Shown here one piece after another: positions 15,209-22,411 of a stretch of 53,891 nt of DNA (position 1 is the stretch's first letter; each line of letters begins with the position of its first letter). The stretch is from Methanosaeta sp. PtaU1.Bin060 (GTDB lineage: Archaea > Halobacteriota > Methanosarcinia > Methanotrichales > Methanotrichaceae), in assembly GCA_002067365.1 (NCBI GenBank), contig MVRK01000019.1:1-53891 (forward strand), in the 5' to 3' direction. The position numbers were made by a program, and so were the translations under genes. The notes under the pieces are model-generated. The model saw only the letters and a program-made list of their open reading frames with translations. It made no database searches and was not told the DNA's origin.

Positions 15209-15615
15209 AAACTGTCATATCACTCGACTACTACGAAGCACTGCTATACTTCAATACAGACGCGGACATTTTCGAAGCACTGGAAGTGCTAGACGAAAAA
15301 GAAAGAGAAGGCTTTGTATTGGAGATTACGCTTGACCATGAGCATAAGGCGGCTACGTATAGCATGGGCCATCGTGGACGTGAGACTGCGCACCTTGCCC
15401 AGAAGGACAGGGGCATCGATAATACTCATGAAACAGAAGACGACTATGTGGGTGCTTGTGAGGCGCTCCATGAAATGGGAGAAAGCCTTGGACTGGGGAC
15501 CTACATGTGCGAGCACTGCGACGCAATTTTCGAGTATGGGCTGCCTTGGCAGCAGACATGTGAAGTCTGCGGTAGGCTGATAGGTGACGATAATATAGTT
15601 CATGAGGATACATGA
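15205..15615 (+). CDS. Acidic protein with C-terminal zinc ribbon
   Basis: 136 residues. The N-terminal ~95 are acidic and mixed alpha/beta (YYEALLYFNTDADIFEALEV). The C-terminus has CEHCDAIFEYGLPWQQTCEVCG, two CxxC knuckles 16 residues apart, a typical zinc ribbon. Start ATGA overlaps the upstream stop; its own end overlaps the next start. The ribbon suggests contact with nucleic acid or the transcription machinery. Specific role unknown. Confidence 0.78.
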   Translation: MKTVISLDYYEALLYFNTDADIFEALEVLDEKEREGFVLEITLDHEHKAATYSMGHRGRETAHLAQKDRGIDNTHETEDDYVGACEALHEMGESLGLGTYMCEHCDAIFEYGLPWQQTCEVCGRLIGDDNIVHEDT

Positions 15616-15947
15616 TACTCCCATTCGACCCCCTCGAGCGATCTTGCTCGATAGAAGATCTGGAGATGAAGATGTACTATCTGAAGAGTGACCTCGGACA
15701 TATATTGAATTTCGAGGAGAAATGTAAACACGTCGTCTGGGATGATATAGCATCCCTAGATGACCAAACGGCAGAAAAACTTCCCCATATGTCGGATGCT
15801 GCCCTAAAGGAGCTGATCTCTTTCTACTGGGAAAGAGACAAAGAAGTAATTAAAGATCAGGTTGATAATATTGATGTGGCCAAGATCATATTTTATGAGG
15901 TATGGGAAAGTGAGCTGAAAGAAACTATAGAAGCTAGGGACGAATAA
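15612..15947 (+). CDS. Acidic helical protein, paralogue B with LPF(N/D)P head
   Basis: 111 residues. The first ~20 (MILPFDPLERSCSIEDLEM) resemble the start of the radical SAM protein that follows (MQLPFNPIHRAHEVEALVM). From residue 22 on it is the paralogue of 14598-14894 (MYYLKSD..., WDDIASLDD, FYWERDKE, IIFYEVWE). It could begin at the internal ATG 15675, but ATG 15612 is coupled to the upstream stop. The shared head suggests it contacts the same partner as the radical SAM protein. Confidence 0.72.
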   Translation: MILPFDPLERSCSIEDLEMKMYYLKSDLGHILNFEEKCKHVVWDDIASLDDQTAEKLPHMSDAALKELISFYWERDKEVIKDQVDNIDVAKIIFYEVWESELKETIEARDE

Positions 15948-15949
15948 CC

Positions 15950-16723
15950 ATGCAGCTTCCTTTTAACCCCATCCATCGCGCCCATGAGGTCGAGGCGCTA
16001 GTCATGCAGGGCGAGGCGAGGCGATATTATCGCTTTCGCCAGGCTCCATTTTATGGGGGCATCATAACAGCAGATGCCTCTGGCTGCAATATCCTGTGCG
16101 GATACTGCTGGAATATCGAGAAGAATTCCAGCATCGAGAAATGCACTGATAGATTTTATGCTCCTGCACAGGTCGCCACCAAATTGCGGGCGCTGATGGC
16201 AAAGCATGGGGTTCGCCAGTATCGCATTTCTGGCTGCGAGCCCCTCCTGGGCGAGGCCAGCGCAAAGCACCTGGGGGCGATCGTCTCAGCCCTGAAAGGC
16301 AGGTGCATCATAGAGACGAATGGGATCGCCCTTGGGCATGATCCCACCCTCCTGGCGCACATCCCAAAAAAAGATGTGCATTTCAGGATCACCATCAAGG
16401 CTGACTCTGCGAAGCAATTTGAGCGGATCACTGGCGCGAAGGCTTCAGCGTACAAGTTCCAGCTCGAGGCCATTCGCGCCCTGGAGGGGCAGAAGCGCCC
16501 TTACATCCTCGCGCTCATGCACCAATTCGTGAGCATGGAAGCACTGGGAGACAGGATCGATGAGGCAGGGATTGAGATATCGGACTGCCTCCTGGCGACT
16601 GATGTTGAGGGGCTACAATACTATCCCCAGAATACCAAGAGCATGAGGGCCAGGGGGCTCGCAGTGCTCTATGAAAAGAAAGCCAGGGATGCCATCCTGG
16701 CGGAAGCGAAAAAGAATAAGTAG
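15950..16723 (+). CDS. Radical SAM protein
   Basis: 257 residues. The cluster motif is SGCNILCGYCWN (CxxxCxxC at about residues 44-51), which binds a 4Fe-4S cluster and S-adenosylmethionine. A glycine-rich-like RISGCEP follows at ~85, then ETNG. The C-terminus is basic and short of the extra cysteines seen in SPASM proteins. The substrate is unknown. It is the largest gene of the operon and is bracketed by small acidic and cysteine-rich proteins that could be substrates or partners. It starts three bases after paralogue B. Confidence 0.88.
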   Translation: MQLPFNPIHRAHEVEALVMQGEARRYYRFRQAPFYGGIITADASGCNILCGYCWNIEKNSSIEKCTDRFYAPAQVATKLRALMAKHGVRQYRISGCEPLLGEASAKHLGAIVSALKGRCIIETNGIALGHDPTLLAHIPKKDVHFRITIKADSAKQFERITGAKASAYKFQLEAIRALEGQKRPYILALMHQFVSMEALGDRIDEAGIEISDCLLATDVEGLQYYPQNTKSMRARGLAVLYEKKARDAILAEAKKNK

Positions 16724-16732
16724 GTGGCATAA

Positions 16733-16885
16733 ATGAAGTGCGAGAAATGCAAGTATTGGAAAGAACAAGCGGACGGCTTTCATGGATATTGTATGCATCC
16801 CGAGGCCCACCCCGGCGATGCCTGCATCCTGAATACAGAAGAGGAATGCGTACTGATGGAGAAGGAGGTAAAAAATGACTGCTAG
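16733..16885 (+). CDS. Small cysteine-rich protein next to the radical SAM gene
   Basis: 50 residues (MKCEKCKYWKEQADGFHGYC...), six cysteines at 3, 6, 20, 31, 39 and 50, with His at 17, 22 and 26. ATG 16733 follows AGGTGG. The CxxC...C...C pattern fits a metal or Fe-S site. The position nine bases after the radical SAM gene suggests an accessory ferredoxin-like partner or a peptide substrate; neither is shown. The downstream ATG at 16875 opens only a few codons. Confidence 0.7.
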   Translation: MKCEKCKYWKEQADGFHGYCMHPEAHPGDACILNTEEECVLMEKEVKNDC

Positions 16886-16910
16886 TGAGAAATGGTAAAC
16901 TGAATTTCAT

Positions 16911-16945
16911 CCCGCCCCCTAGAGGGAGCGGGTCTTCTTTTTGTC
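16911..16945 (+). terminator. Hairpin terminator, copy 1 of a repeated element
   Basis: CCCGCCCCCT-AGA-GGGAGCGGG followed by TCTTCTTTTTG, after the last gene of the plus-strand operon. A near-identical hairpin with the same flanks (TTCATCCCGCCCCCTAxAG) is at 18937-18958. Here it sits between convergent transcripts and may stop both. Confidence 0.7.
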
Positions 16946-16954
16946 CAAATAGCA

Positions 16955-17059
16955 CTATTTCTTGGGCGCAGTGGCGCTCTTTATATTTGCAGCTTCCTTT
17001 TTGCTGTACTTCGCTGCTATCGCTCTATAGGCAGCGGATCTCCTTGCTGTTCGTGCCAT
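16955..17059 (-). CDS. Tiny basic protein
   Basis: 34 residues (MARTARRSAAYRAIAAKYS...), ATG 17059 six bases after GAGGTGAT, stop TAG. It is very rich in Ala, Lys and Arg. It starts eight bases after the ParB-DUF4417 gene ends, so it is the last gene of the early leftward series. A nucleic-acid-binding or protamine-like role would fit its composition. No family recognised. Confidence 0.6.
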   Translation of the reverse strand: MARTARRSAAYRAIAAKYSKKEAANIKSATAPKK

Positions 17060-17066
17060 ATTTTTA

Positions 17067-18398
17067 TCACCTCTTTATTCCTTTAAAATCATCATAAGCA
17101 ACCTTATTCTCCAATCCATCCATGCCGGCCAGGTTAGGGTTACTGACTATCTGCATCCTTTCGGGTATCCAGATCCATCCACTGTCCTTGTACTCTTCGC
17201 AAAGCCTCTGGGCCTCCTGGCCGCCGCCATAGACCAGATAGATCAGCTCATCGGTATCGGCGCGCTCGCATGCATCCAGGTACATGACCTCGACGTACTT
17301 CAGATTCTCAGTGTTTCCCCGGATGCCATAAGCCCGCCAGCCCTGGGGCACCCCCATCAAGTTGATCTCCGAATACTTGCCAGGAACCCATAGGTCCACG
17401 ATGATCTTCGCGCCCTTTGATTGCCAATAACGGGCGAGCCATCGCTTCCAGTAGGTATACCATAGAACCACCGCAAGCGGATCGTCCGGGTGGAGGGAGA
17501 AGTTTGGTTCGACTAGAGCTATAGCTCCGCCCATGAGGGGAGCATTCGGATTCTTCAGAAGGCCCTCGAATTTTTCGTCCTCGACCCAGAAATGAAGGGT
17601 ACGAGGCCGCTTGTCATTGCGGCTCAGCTCTCCCCACTTGACGATCGGCTTTGGAACGTTATCTGCCATGTATTTCAGGCTGAGCGTGGGGATGCCATAC
17701 TCATTATCTGTGGGATAAGCGAGATTCGGCCTTCCATGCCATTTGGGCACGCCATCCAGTTCTCGGGGCGCATTTTCGTTGGCAAGCTCTTTGACGGGAG
17801 GCAATGGGGGATGCAGATTTGGCTCTTGGCTACCCGGTTGGACAGCTTGCGGCATTGGAGCCGCCTTTGGGCCATTGACCTGCTCTTCATATCCAGGCGC
17901 TATTTCACTGAAGAGCGGATCGCTGGCTGCCAGATCCTCGACCAAAAGATGGCTATATTGGTCATACTTGAGATAGTCCAGATCTATATCGGCAAATTTC
18001 AGATCCTTCAATATATCGACGATCAGACCATCATCATAGACATTGGAGAGGTCTTTCACGCGGTTGTCTGCAAGCCTCAGGGCCTTCACCTGGGCCTCGG
18101 ACATCGAGTCATCACGATAGGTCGGCAGCCCTTCGAGCCCCTCCTCGGCAGCGCCCTGGATTCGACCGCAGCCTATCACGACCTCGACCAAACCAGTCCT
18201 CGGGTTCTTCCAGAGGAGGGGTGGCACCTTGTAGCCAGATGTGCGAATGCTGCCCTGAATAGCAGCAATATCTTTGTGCCGGTGCTTATGTGGATTTGGT
18301 GTGTTCTTGACATACTGAAGAAGTTCAGCAATCGGCGTGTAATCGGGGCTGAGGCCAAACTCCTTCCATTTTGTGAGAACTGAATCAATATCAGCCAT
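17067..18398 (-). CDS. ParB-like domain fused to DUF4417
   Basis: 443 residues from ATG 18398 (AGGTGAT upstream). Residues ~10-130 form a ParB/Srx-type nucleotide-binding domain (HRHKDIAAIQGSIRTSGYKVP, IGCGRIQGAAEEG, RLADNRV). A proline-rich linker (~170-205) follows. The C-terminal ~220 residues resemble DUF4417 (HFWVEDEKFEG, GVPQGWRAYGIRGNTENL, YLVYGGGQEA). ParB-domain proteins in mobile elements act in partition, DNA modification or CTP-dependent DNA binding; which applies here is unclear. It is the largest early gene. Confidence 0.8.
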   Translation of the reverse strand: MADIDSVLTKWKEFGLSPDYTPIAELLQYVKNTPNPHKHRHKDIAAIQGSIRTSGYKVPPLLWKNPRTGLVEVVIGCGRIQGAAEEGLEGLPTYRDDSMSEAQVKALRLADNRVKDLSNVYDDGLIVDILKDLKFADIDLDYLKYDQYSHLLVEDLAASDPLFSEIAPGYEEQVNGPKAAPMPQAVQPGSQEPNLHPPLPPVKELANENAPRELDGVPKWHGRPNLAYPTDNEYGIPTLSLKYMADNVPKPIVKWGELSRNDKRPRTLHFWVEDEKFEGLLKNPNAPLMGGAIALVEPNFSLHPDDPLAVVLWYTYWKRWLARYWQSKGAKIIVDLWVPGKYSEINLMGVPQGWRAYGIRGNTENLKYVEVMYLDACERADTDELIYLVYGGGQEAQRLCEEYKDSGWIWIPERMQIVSNPNLAGMDGLENKVAYDDFKGIKR

Positions 18399-18487
18399 GA
18401 TGGTTATCACCTAAGGGAGCGGGCCGGGAGACAGTAGGTGTAGGAGGTATTGAAAATAGTGCCCCGGCCCGAACGTGCTGACACAGA

Positions 18488-18676
18488 CTATTTGCTGTGA
18501 CTGGGATTTTCGTTTACTACCAATAGGAGCAATTCGTATTTATATGCAAGCCTGCGCCTTTTGGAGACCATGCGATCCTTGCAGCGCCTACAATGCCCGC
18601 AGCACAATTGTCGCCAAGGATGGTAGAATTCCTTGATCCTATTGGGGCGATTATAGAATCTTCGAGTGCGCGTCAT
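18488..18676 (-). CDS. Small arginine-rich zinc-finger-like protein
   Basis: 62 residues (MTRTRRFYNRPNRIKEFYH...), very basic, with a cysteine cluster LCCGHCRRCKDRM (C-CxxCxxC) in the middle. Its start lies inside the previous gene's 3' end (26-base overlap). No good ribosome site was seen, so it relies on coupling. Composition suggests nucleic-acid binding. Unknown family. Confidence 0.6.
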   Translation of the reverse strand: MTRTRRFYNRPNRIKEFYHPWRQLCCGHCRRCKDRMVSKRRRLAYKYELLLLVVNENPSHSK

Positions 18677-18797
18677 CTATGTGAATTTTCCTGAATCGCC
18701 GCAGCTCATCTGGCTCAGGATCCCACAGATACGGGAAGCGAAAGGTCACTTGGTTATGATGTCGTATTCCGTTGTGAGAAAGATTGGCTTTTGACAT
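18651..18797 (-). CDS. Small protein of unknown function
   Basis: 48 residues (MSKANLSHNGIRHHNQVTF...), ATG 18797 after AGGTGATGCCTAT, stop TAA. It has PYLWDPEPDELRRFRKIHI near the end, resembling a short beta-hairpin and helix. It opens a short group with the zinc-finger-like gene and ParB-DUF4417 after the terminator-like hairpin upstream. Function unknown. Confidence 0.6.
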   Translation of the reverse strand: MSKANLSHNGIRHHNQVTFRFPYLWDPEPDELRRFRKIHIDDAHSKIL

Positions 18798-19028
18798 ATA
18801 GGCATCACCTATAAGAGGAAGTCAGGCCAACAGTTCCGGCGGCGTCAACACGTTGCGCACCCGCCTATGCTGCTCCCGCTCTCAAAAGCGGGCTTTCCCT
18901 CGCAAGCGGTTGTGGGCTGGCCAAAAAAACATTCATCCCGCCCCCTAAAGGGAGCGGGTCTTCTGCCTGCTTTCTATAATTCGATACGGTATACACGATG
19001 AACGGGTATATCCGCCCCGGAGCGTGGT
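18798..19028 (-). terminator. Intergenic region with a terminator hairpin, copy 2
   Basis: 231 bases. Hairpin CCCGCTCCCTTTAGGGGGCGGG (18937-18958, minus strand) is followed by ATGAATG and a seven-base T run (18923-18929), so it probably ends the transcript from 19439. Further on is a second hairpin CCCGCT-TTTGAG-AGCGGG (about 18877-18894). Both are GC-rich islands unlike the surrounding coding sequence. No gene was seen here. Confidence 0.6.
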
Positions 19029-19439
19029 TTAACCTTTTTTGCAGGCTTTTACCATCTTTGCCAAGCGGGTCCTCGACCTTTCGATCAATTGCTTGCTCGT
19101 TCTCTCTCGCATCGGAGGGTTGCCATCGTTGTACACCGTGTGACATCTCGGGCAATAAGCGAACCCGCGATCATCAATCTGGATGACTGGACCAAAAGGC
19201 AACCGCAATGCTTTTCCGCAATCCTCGCAGCGCCTACGCACATAAGCATGATCCACTACTACATGGCTCAACCGCGAGTTATGACCATGATTATTGAAAA
19301 ATTCAGTTTTAGTTACTATATTACCGCTGTTCAAAAGCAGAATAGATTCAAAATCGGTATCCCAAAAACGCCCTTTTTTGGCAGAATATGTTTCATGGGC
19401 TGCCCTTCCAGAGAACTTTGATCTGCCTTGGCGGTACAT
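19029..19439 (-). CDS. Zinc-ribbon protein
   Basis: 136 residues (MYRQGRSKFSGRAAHE...), with CEDCGKALRLPFGP...YCPRCHTVYND, a CxxC...CxxCH ribbon near residues 72-97, and a basic helical C-terminus (LIERSRTRLAKMVKACKKG). A TATA-like CATATATTTG 29 bases before ATG and no ribosome site suggest a leaderless transcript. The ribbon followed by a basic tail suggests DNA or RNA binding. HNH-nuclease kinship is possible but the catalytic pattern is not clear. Confidence 0.75.
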   Translation of the reverse strand: MYRQGRSKFSGRAAHETYSAKKGRFWDTDFESILLLNSGNIVTKTEFFNNHGHNSRLSHVVVDHAYVRRRCEDCGKALRLPFGPVIQIDDRGFAYCPRCHTVYNDGNPPMRERTSKQLIERSRTRLAKMVKACKKG

Positions 19440-19461
19440 ATATTGTTATTAATTCGTGAAG

Positions 19462-19476
19462 ACAAATATATGTATG
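19462..19476 (-). promoter_or_regulatory. TATA box for the gene at 19439
   Basis: Minus-strand CATACATATATTTGT, centred about 29 bases upstream of ATG 19439 in an AT-rich gap. Distance and lack of a Shine-Dalgarno site fit an archaeal leaderless promoter. Confidence 0.5.
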
Positions 19477-19493
19477 GGTCATAATTTGATGGA

Positions 19494-19721
19494 TCAATAA
19501 TTGAGTGGTCGATCGCACAGCACCCAGCCCTTTTTTGCTTGTCGGGCCCCTCTGCGTGGGGGAAGAGAAACCTGTTTGCATATGCCCAGCTCCTGCATAT
19601 CCTTGAGGACTCGCCGGGCGTTATTTACGTCTTTGCCCGTTTTGTGAGCTATCAAACGAACCGTCTGAGGCTCGGGCGACAGCACTGCCTTGAACGCAAG
19701 CATCATTTTCTTGGAGGCCAT
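19494..19721 (-). CDS. Small winged-helix protein
   Basis: 75 residues (MASKKMMLAFKAVLS...), ATG after GAGGTGCGAAC. The segment TVRLIAHKTGKDVNNARRVLKDMQELGICK is the helix-turn-helix of a winged-helix domain, followed by a basic wing (PPRRGARQAKKGWVL). It overlaps the end of the next winged-helix gene by 19 bases. Probably a DNA-binding regulator of the early region. Confidence 0.75.
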   Translation of the reverse strand: MASKKMMLAFKAVLSPEPQTVRLIAHKTGKDVNNARRVLKDMQELGICKQVSLPPRRGARQAKKGWVLCDRPLNY

Positions 19722-20062
19722 GTTCGCACCTCGTCGGTTGCTTTATATTCCTTGCTTTGGGACTTGCCGTCTACATATGGGCGACAGATCGCATCGCCTC
19801 GGCGTGCGAGCCTGTGGAGGTTCTCGGCAGTTGACCCGCGACTGCCTGATACTCCACTCGATTGGTCATTTGCTTCTATCGCCTTCCACCATACCACATT
19901 TGACTTACCCGGCGTGGATCTCTCCACATCACCCCATTTTTTTAGCCTGCGGAGCGAGTCTCGCACGATCGACAGGCATATTCCGGTGCCTTTTGAGATC
20001 TCGCCCGTGGTGTGCCATCCCGGGTGGGCTGCTAACCAATCTATTACATCTTGCTGGCTCAA
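19703..20062 (-). CDS. Winged-helix protein (MSQQxxIDWL family), paralogue 1
   Basis: 119 residues starting TTG 20062 (MSQQDVIDWLAAHPGWHTT...), with GGAGTGGTG upstream, overlapping the glutaredoxin-like gene's stop. Residues 1-65 are a winged helix (TTGEISKGTGICLSIVRDSLRRL, then VVWWKA) paralogous to 20620-20808. The tail is polar and Arg/Ser-rich with no predicted fold. Likely a DNA-binding regulator or replication adaptor. Confidence 0.75.
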   Translation of the reverse strand: MSQQDVIDWLAAHPGWHTTGEISKGTGICLSIVRDSLRRLKKWGDVERSTPGKSNVVWWKAIEANDQSSGVSGSRGSTAENLHRLARRGDAICRPYVDGKSQSKEYKATDEVRTWPPRK

Positions 20063-20271
20063 TGCACCACTCCCATAATGCCTTTGAGGTCTCGCAATTC
20101 ATTGAACTCTGGCAGAAAGCTTGACTTGAAGCCCGACACGAGTAGTTCTGTACGTCCTTCTGGTGACAGCACGGAAAGCTCTCGGAAATTCACTCCCGCC
20201 TGTTCTAGGTACTTTTTCAGAAGATGGCACCTTCCACATTCTGGAGATGTGAAAAGAATTATGTCCCTCAT
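20059..20271 (-). CDS. Glutaredoxin/thioredoxin-like protein
   Basis: 70 residues from ATG 20271 (AAGGTGG upstream). MRDIILFTSPECGRCHLLKKYLEQAG carries a CxxC redox site (CGRC) after the first beta-strand, as in glutaredoxins. The usual cis-proline and glycine pair are not obvious; FLPEFNELRDLKG replaces them. Virus-encoded glutaredoxins normally serve ribonucleotide reductase, which is absent here. It may instead keep a viral or host thiol protein reduced. Confidence 0.75.
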   Translation of the reverse strand: MRDIILFTSPECGRCHLLKKYLEQAGVNFRELSVLSPEGRTELLVSGFKSSFLPEFNELRDLKGIMGVVH

Positions 20272-20281
20272 TTTTCCCACC

Positions 20282-20623
20282 TTATAACATACTACATAGT
20301 TCCAAAAAATCGTTCCACGCCATGGCTACGTATATTTTCGAGCCGTTGCGCTTGAAAGCCAGCAGGGGCTTGAGGCCCTCCGCTTTGGCGTTCTTCTCTG
20401 CCTGCTCAAGAGATCTCCAAATCGAAAGAGCCTCGCAGTTTTTGGCCTCCACAGCAAACGGAAACCTGGACCTGGCAGCACTAGAGAGCTTCAGATCCAT
20501 GCCCTGCTCGCCCATGACAGACGGCTTGACATCCGCCTCTGCGAGGCCGAGCATCTTTTGGAGATCTGCGGCCAGGGCATTTTGCAGCCTGCGGCCCTTG
20601 GCCTTACAGGAGCGAGGCTTCAT
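20282..20623 (-). CDS. PD-(D/E)XK-type nuclease (resolvase/VRR-like)
   Basis: 113 residues from ATG 20623, chosen for the GGAGG site six bases upstream and the ATGA coupling to the winged-helix gene. KGRRLQNALAADLQ is the leading helix, MGEQGMDLKLS carries the Asp, and FAVEAKNCEALSIW carries the ExK, with a helix and YVAMAWNDF to follow. This order is typical of small PD-(D/E)XK nucleases such as Holliday-junction resolvases. Likely cuts branched DNA before packaging. Confidence 0.82.
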   Translation of the reverse strand: MKPRSCKAKGRRLQNALAADLQKMLGLAEADVKPSVMGEQGMDLKLSSAARSRFPFAVEAKNCEALSIWRSLEQAEKNAKAEGLKPLLAFKRNGSKIYVAMAWNDFLELCSML

Positions 20624-20808
20624 GCCAGCCTCCACCACATCTCTTTTGGCTTTTTCAGCATGATCATCTCTACCTCGCCATATTTGCTGAGCCTCTTGAG
20701 CGAGCAGCGCACCGTCGACGACTGCTTGCCCACGCCTTTCGAGACATCGGCGGTGCGATGCCATCCAGGATTGGCCGCAAGCCAGTCCACTATTTCTTGC
20801 TGGCTCAT
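20620..20808 (-). CDS. Winged-helix protein (MSQQxxIDWL family), paralogue 2
   Basis: 62 residues from ATG 20808, preceded by AAGGTGG. MSQQEIVDWLAANPGWHRT and SSTVRCSLKRLSKYGEVEM match paralogue 1 at 19703-20062 over the whole domain, including the final MWWRL. It overlaps genes on both sides by ATGA. Probably a DNA-binding regulator; the duplication suggests heterodimers or different sites. Confidence 0.78.
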   Translation of the reverse strand: MSQQEIVDWLAANPGWHRTADVSKGVGKQSSTVRCSLKRLSKYGEVEMIMLKKPKEMWWRLA

Positions 20809-20909
20809 GGCAGCCACCTTGCCCAGCCTTCTTGATGAAGTGCTGCAGGGACTGCAGCGTGAATCCTCAGCCAACCATCTGCCGAAATTGCGCAAAAATA
20901 TGTGATCAT
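20805..20909 (-). CDS. Tiny protein locked between two genes by ATGA overlaps
   Basis: 34 residues (MITYFCAISADGWLRIHAA...). Its ATG overlaps the preceding stop (ATGA at 20906-20909) and its TGA overlaps the next start (20805-20808). Precise four-base overlaps at both ends support a real gene despite its size. Tryptophan-rich. Unknown function. Confidence 0.5.
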   Translation of the reverse strand: MITYFCAISADGWLRIHAAVPAALHQEGWARWLP

Positions 20910-21199
20910 AATTTCCCATCTCCGAGAAGCCACTCGATCTCCCTGCCGTGCTTGGCCACCAGCCTCTCGAGATTCTCAATCCTGTGGCCAAGATCGCTTA
21001 TGACCGTTATGAGGGCCTGTTTCTCTTTCGGCGTGAAGGATGATTTCTCTGGCATCTGTGGCTGTGGTGAGTTGAGAAGTCTCTCCATTTGCTCGATCTG
21101 CTCTGCCTGCCTGCTGCACAGCTCCCTTAGCTGGTCGACCTCCGATGGCGACGGCCCGAGGTCCGATGCCAGCTTGAAATTTGAGAGGACTGTCGACAT
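20906..21199 (-). CDS. Coiled-coil protein
   Basis: 97 residues, ATG directly after the preceding TAG. Two coiled-coil segments (residues ~22-42, VDQLRELCSRQAEQIEQMER; ~60-90, ISDLGHRIENLERLVAKHG) flank a Pro/Ser linker. No catalytic motif or cysteine cluster. It may be an oligomerisation partner of the neighbouring winged-helix proteins. Unknown family. Confidence 0.7.
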   Translation of the reverse strand: MSTVLSNFKLASDLGPSPSEVDQLRELCSRQAEQIEQMERLLNSPQPQMPEKSSFTPKEKQALITVISDLGHRIENLERLVAKHGREIEWLLGDGKL

Positions 21200-21409
21200 C
21201 TAGCGGCTCATCCTCCCGACCATTATGCCTAGAATCAGAGCTTTTAGCTGTTCGGGCGTCATTCCGCGCTTGAGCAGCAGAAGCAGATTAGAGGCCAAAT
21301 CACCGTCTGTCCCTGACACGGCCTTGGCCGCATTATAAGCATGCTCATAAATTTCCTCTATGCTCTGCCATTCATTTTCCGAAAAGTTGAAGACATCAAA
21401 TGGTGTCAT
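21200..21409 (-). CDS. Small helical protein
   Basis: 69 residues from ATG 21409, six bases after GGAGGTC; upstream in-frame starts have no site. The sequence (MTPFDVFNFSENEWQSIEE to MTPEQLKALILGIMVGRMSR) is helical, with an acidic middle. Stop is TAG. Unknown function. Confidence 0.68.
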   Translation of the reverse strand: MTPFDVFNFSENEWQSIEEIYEHAYNAAKAVSGTDGDLASNLLLLLKRGMTPEQLKALILGIMVGRMSR

Positions 21410-21446
21410 GGTGACCTCCGGGTGTGGGGTAGCGTAAGGACAGCCG

Positions 21447-22097
21447 TCAAAGATCTGCCCCCTGAGCTCTGAGGCGGCTGCGTATTGTTCCAGGACCAAA
21501 ATAAAATCCCTCAGCGCAAAGTCGGTCTGAGATCTCTTTGGGTTTCAGGCCGTCTTTCCATTCTTCCCAGATTCTCTGATCCAGCTCGGCGCGGCTGATG
21601 CTCTTTGGCTCTGCTTTTGCAGGCTTGACACCCTGTTGACCTTCCGAGGTTGAGGTCTCTGCTGCAGGTGTGCTGGGGTAGTTGTCACTTTCTGCCTGAC
21701 CATGCAGCGCTGCGCAGCGCTGCACGGTATTTTCCTGCACATGCGGTTGTGAGCATCCAGCCCCCTCTCGTGCCTTGCGAACGGCAGCGTGCCTGGCGCA
21801 CACATCAGCTAGATTGCATACGATGCCCTTCACCTGCAGAACTTCATGGATCTCCCGGAACATCTTGCCCTCGTCCCTGAGTTGCAGAATGAGTGCGTCC
21901 TCGCTGTGCGGGATTTTGGGGATCCTCTGTTTTTTCTCGTTCCTAGTTGATTTTTCGGGATGTTCCTGGATGGTGGACGGTGTGCAGACGGGATCTACTT
22001 TTTCAATATGCCGATATCCCAAAGCGATCAAGAGCGCGTCTTTGAGATCCGAATATATGGAGCCATCATTTGGCTCGAGCTCGATTGCAATCTTCAT
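21447..22097 (-). CDS. Helix-turn-helix protein with two DNA-binding repeats
   Basis: 216 residues from ATG 22097 (GGTGAGG upstream). A short N-terminal domain (KIAIELEPNDGSIYSDLKD) is followed by two similar helix-turn-helix segments: LQLRDEGKMFREIHEVLQVKG near 90-110 and IWEEWKDGLKPKEISDRLCA near 190-210. They are joined by a polar linker. The second is the better match to a homeodomain-like helix-turn-helix. It could bind the nearby inverted repeat region, but that is only proximity. Confidence 0.7.
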   Translation of the reverse strand: MKIAIELEPNDGSIYSDLKDALLIALGYRHIEKVDPVCTPSTIQEHPEKSTRNEKKQRIPKIPHSEDALILQLRDEGKMFREIHEVLQVKGIVCNLADVCARHAAVRKAREGAGCSQPHVQENTVQRCAALHGQAESDNYPSTPAAETSTSEGQQGVKPAKAEPKSISRAELDQRIWEEWKDGLKPKEISDRLCAEGFYFGPGTIRSRLRAQGADL

Positions 22098-22104
22098 TTT
22101 AGCC

Positions 22105-22311
22105 TCACCCTCCTCGGTTCGTTCTTCTGATCTGATCGACCTCATTGGGATATGATGAGAGTCTCTTCCTTCGATTTCTGATGAATGATGGGACTAGGCA
22201 GGTCTGTACCATTGTGATACGCCGAAATACCTCGTACTCGGTTGGTAGAACTCTAGGTAGAACTCTAGGTAGCGCGGCTTTGGGACCCGCGAACTTGATA
22301 GTGCATCGCAT
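22105..22311 (-). CDS. Small basic protein containing a head-closure gene fragment
   Basis: 68 residues, ATG after AAGGAGTGAG. It has a short tandem repeat PRVLPRVLP, encoded by two 12-bp units GTAGAACTCTAG on the plus strand (22245-22271). It continues MVQTCLVPSFIRN, which matches the start of the head-closure protein at 502-825, with 39 bp of near-identical DNA. The C-terminus is Arg/Ser-rich. This looks like a small gene assembled partly from a copied fragment. Function unknown. Confidence 0.55.
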   Translation of the reverse strand: MRCTIKFAGPKAALPRVLPRVLPTEYEVFRRITMVQTCLVPSFIRNRRKRLSSYPNEVDQIRRTNRGG

Positions 22312-22411
22312 TTTCGTCTCACTCCTTATTTTTATTTTAGAATGTTCTTGACCAGTTCATCTCTTCATTACTAGCCCGTTTTGGGCTTGCTGATGGCGAA
22401 TTTCTGTTATC

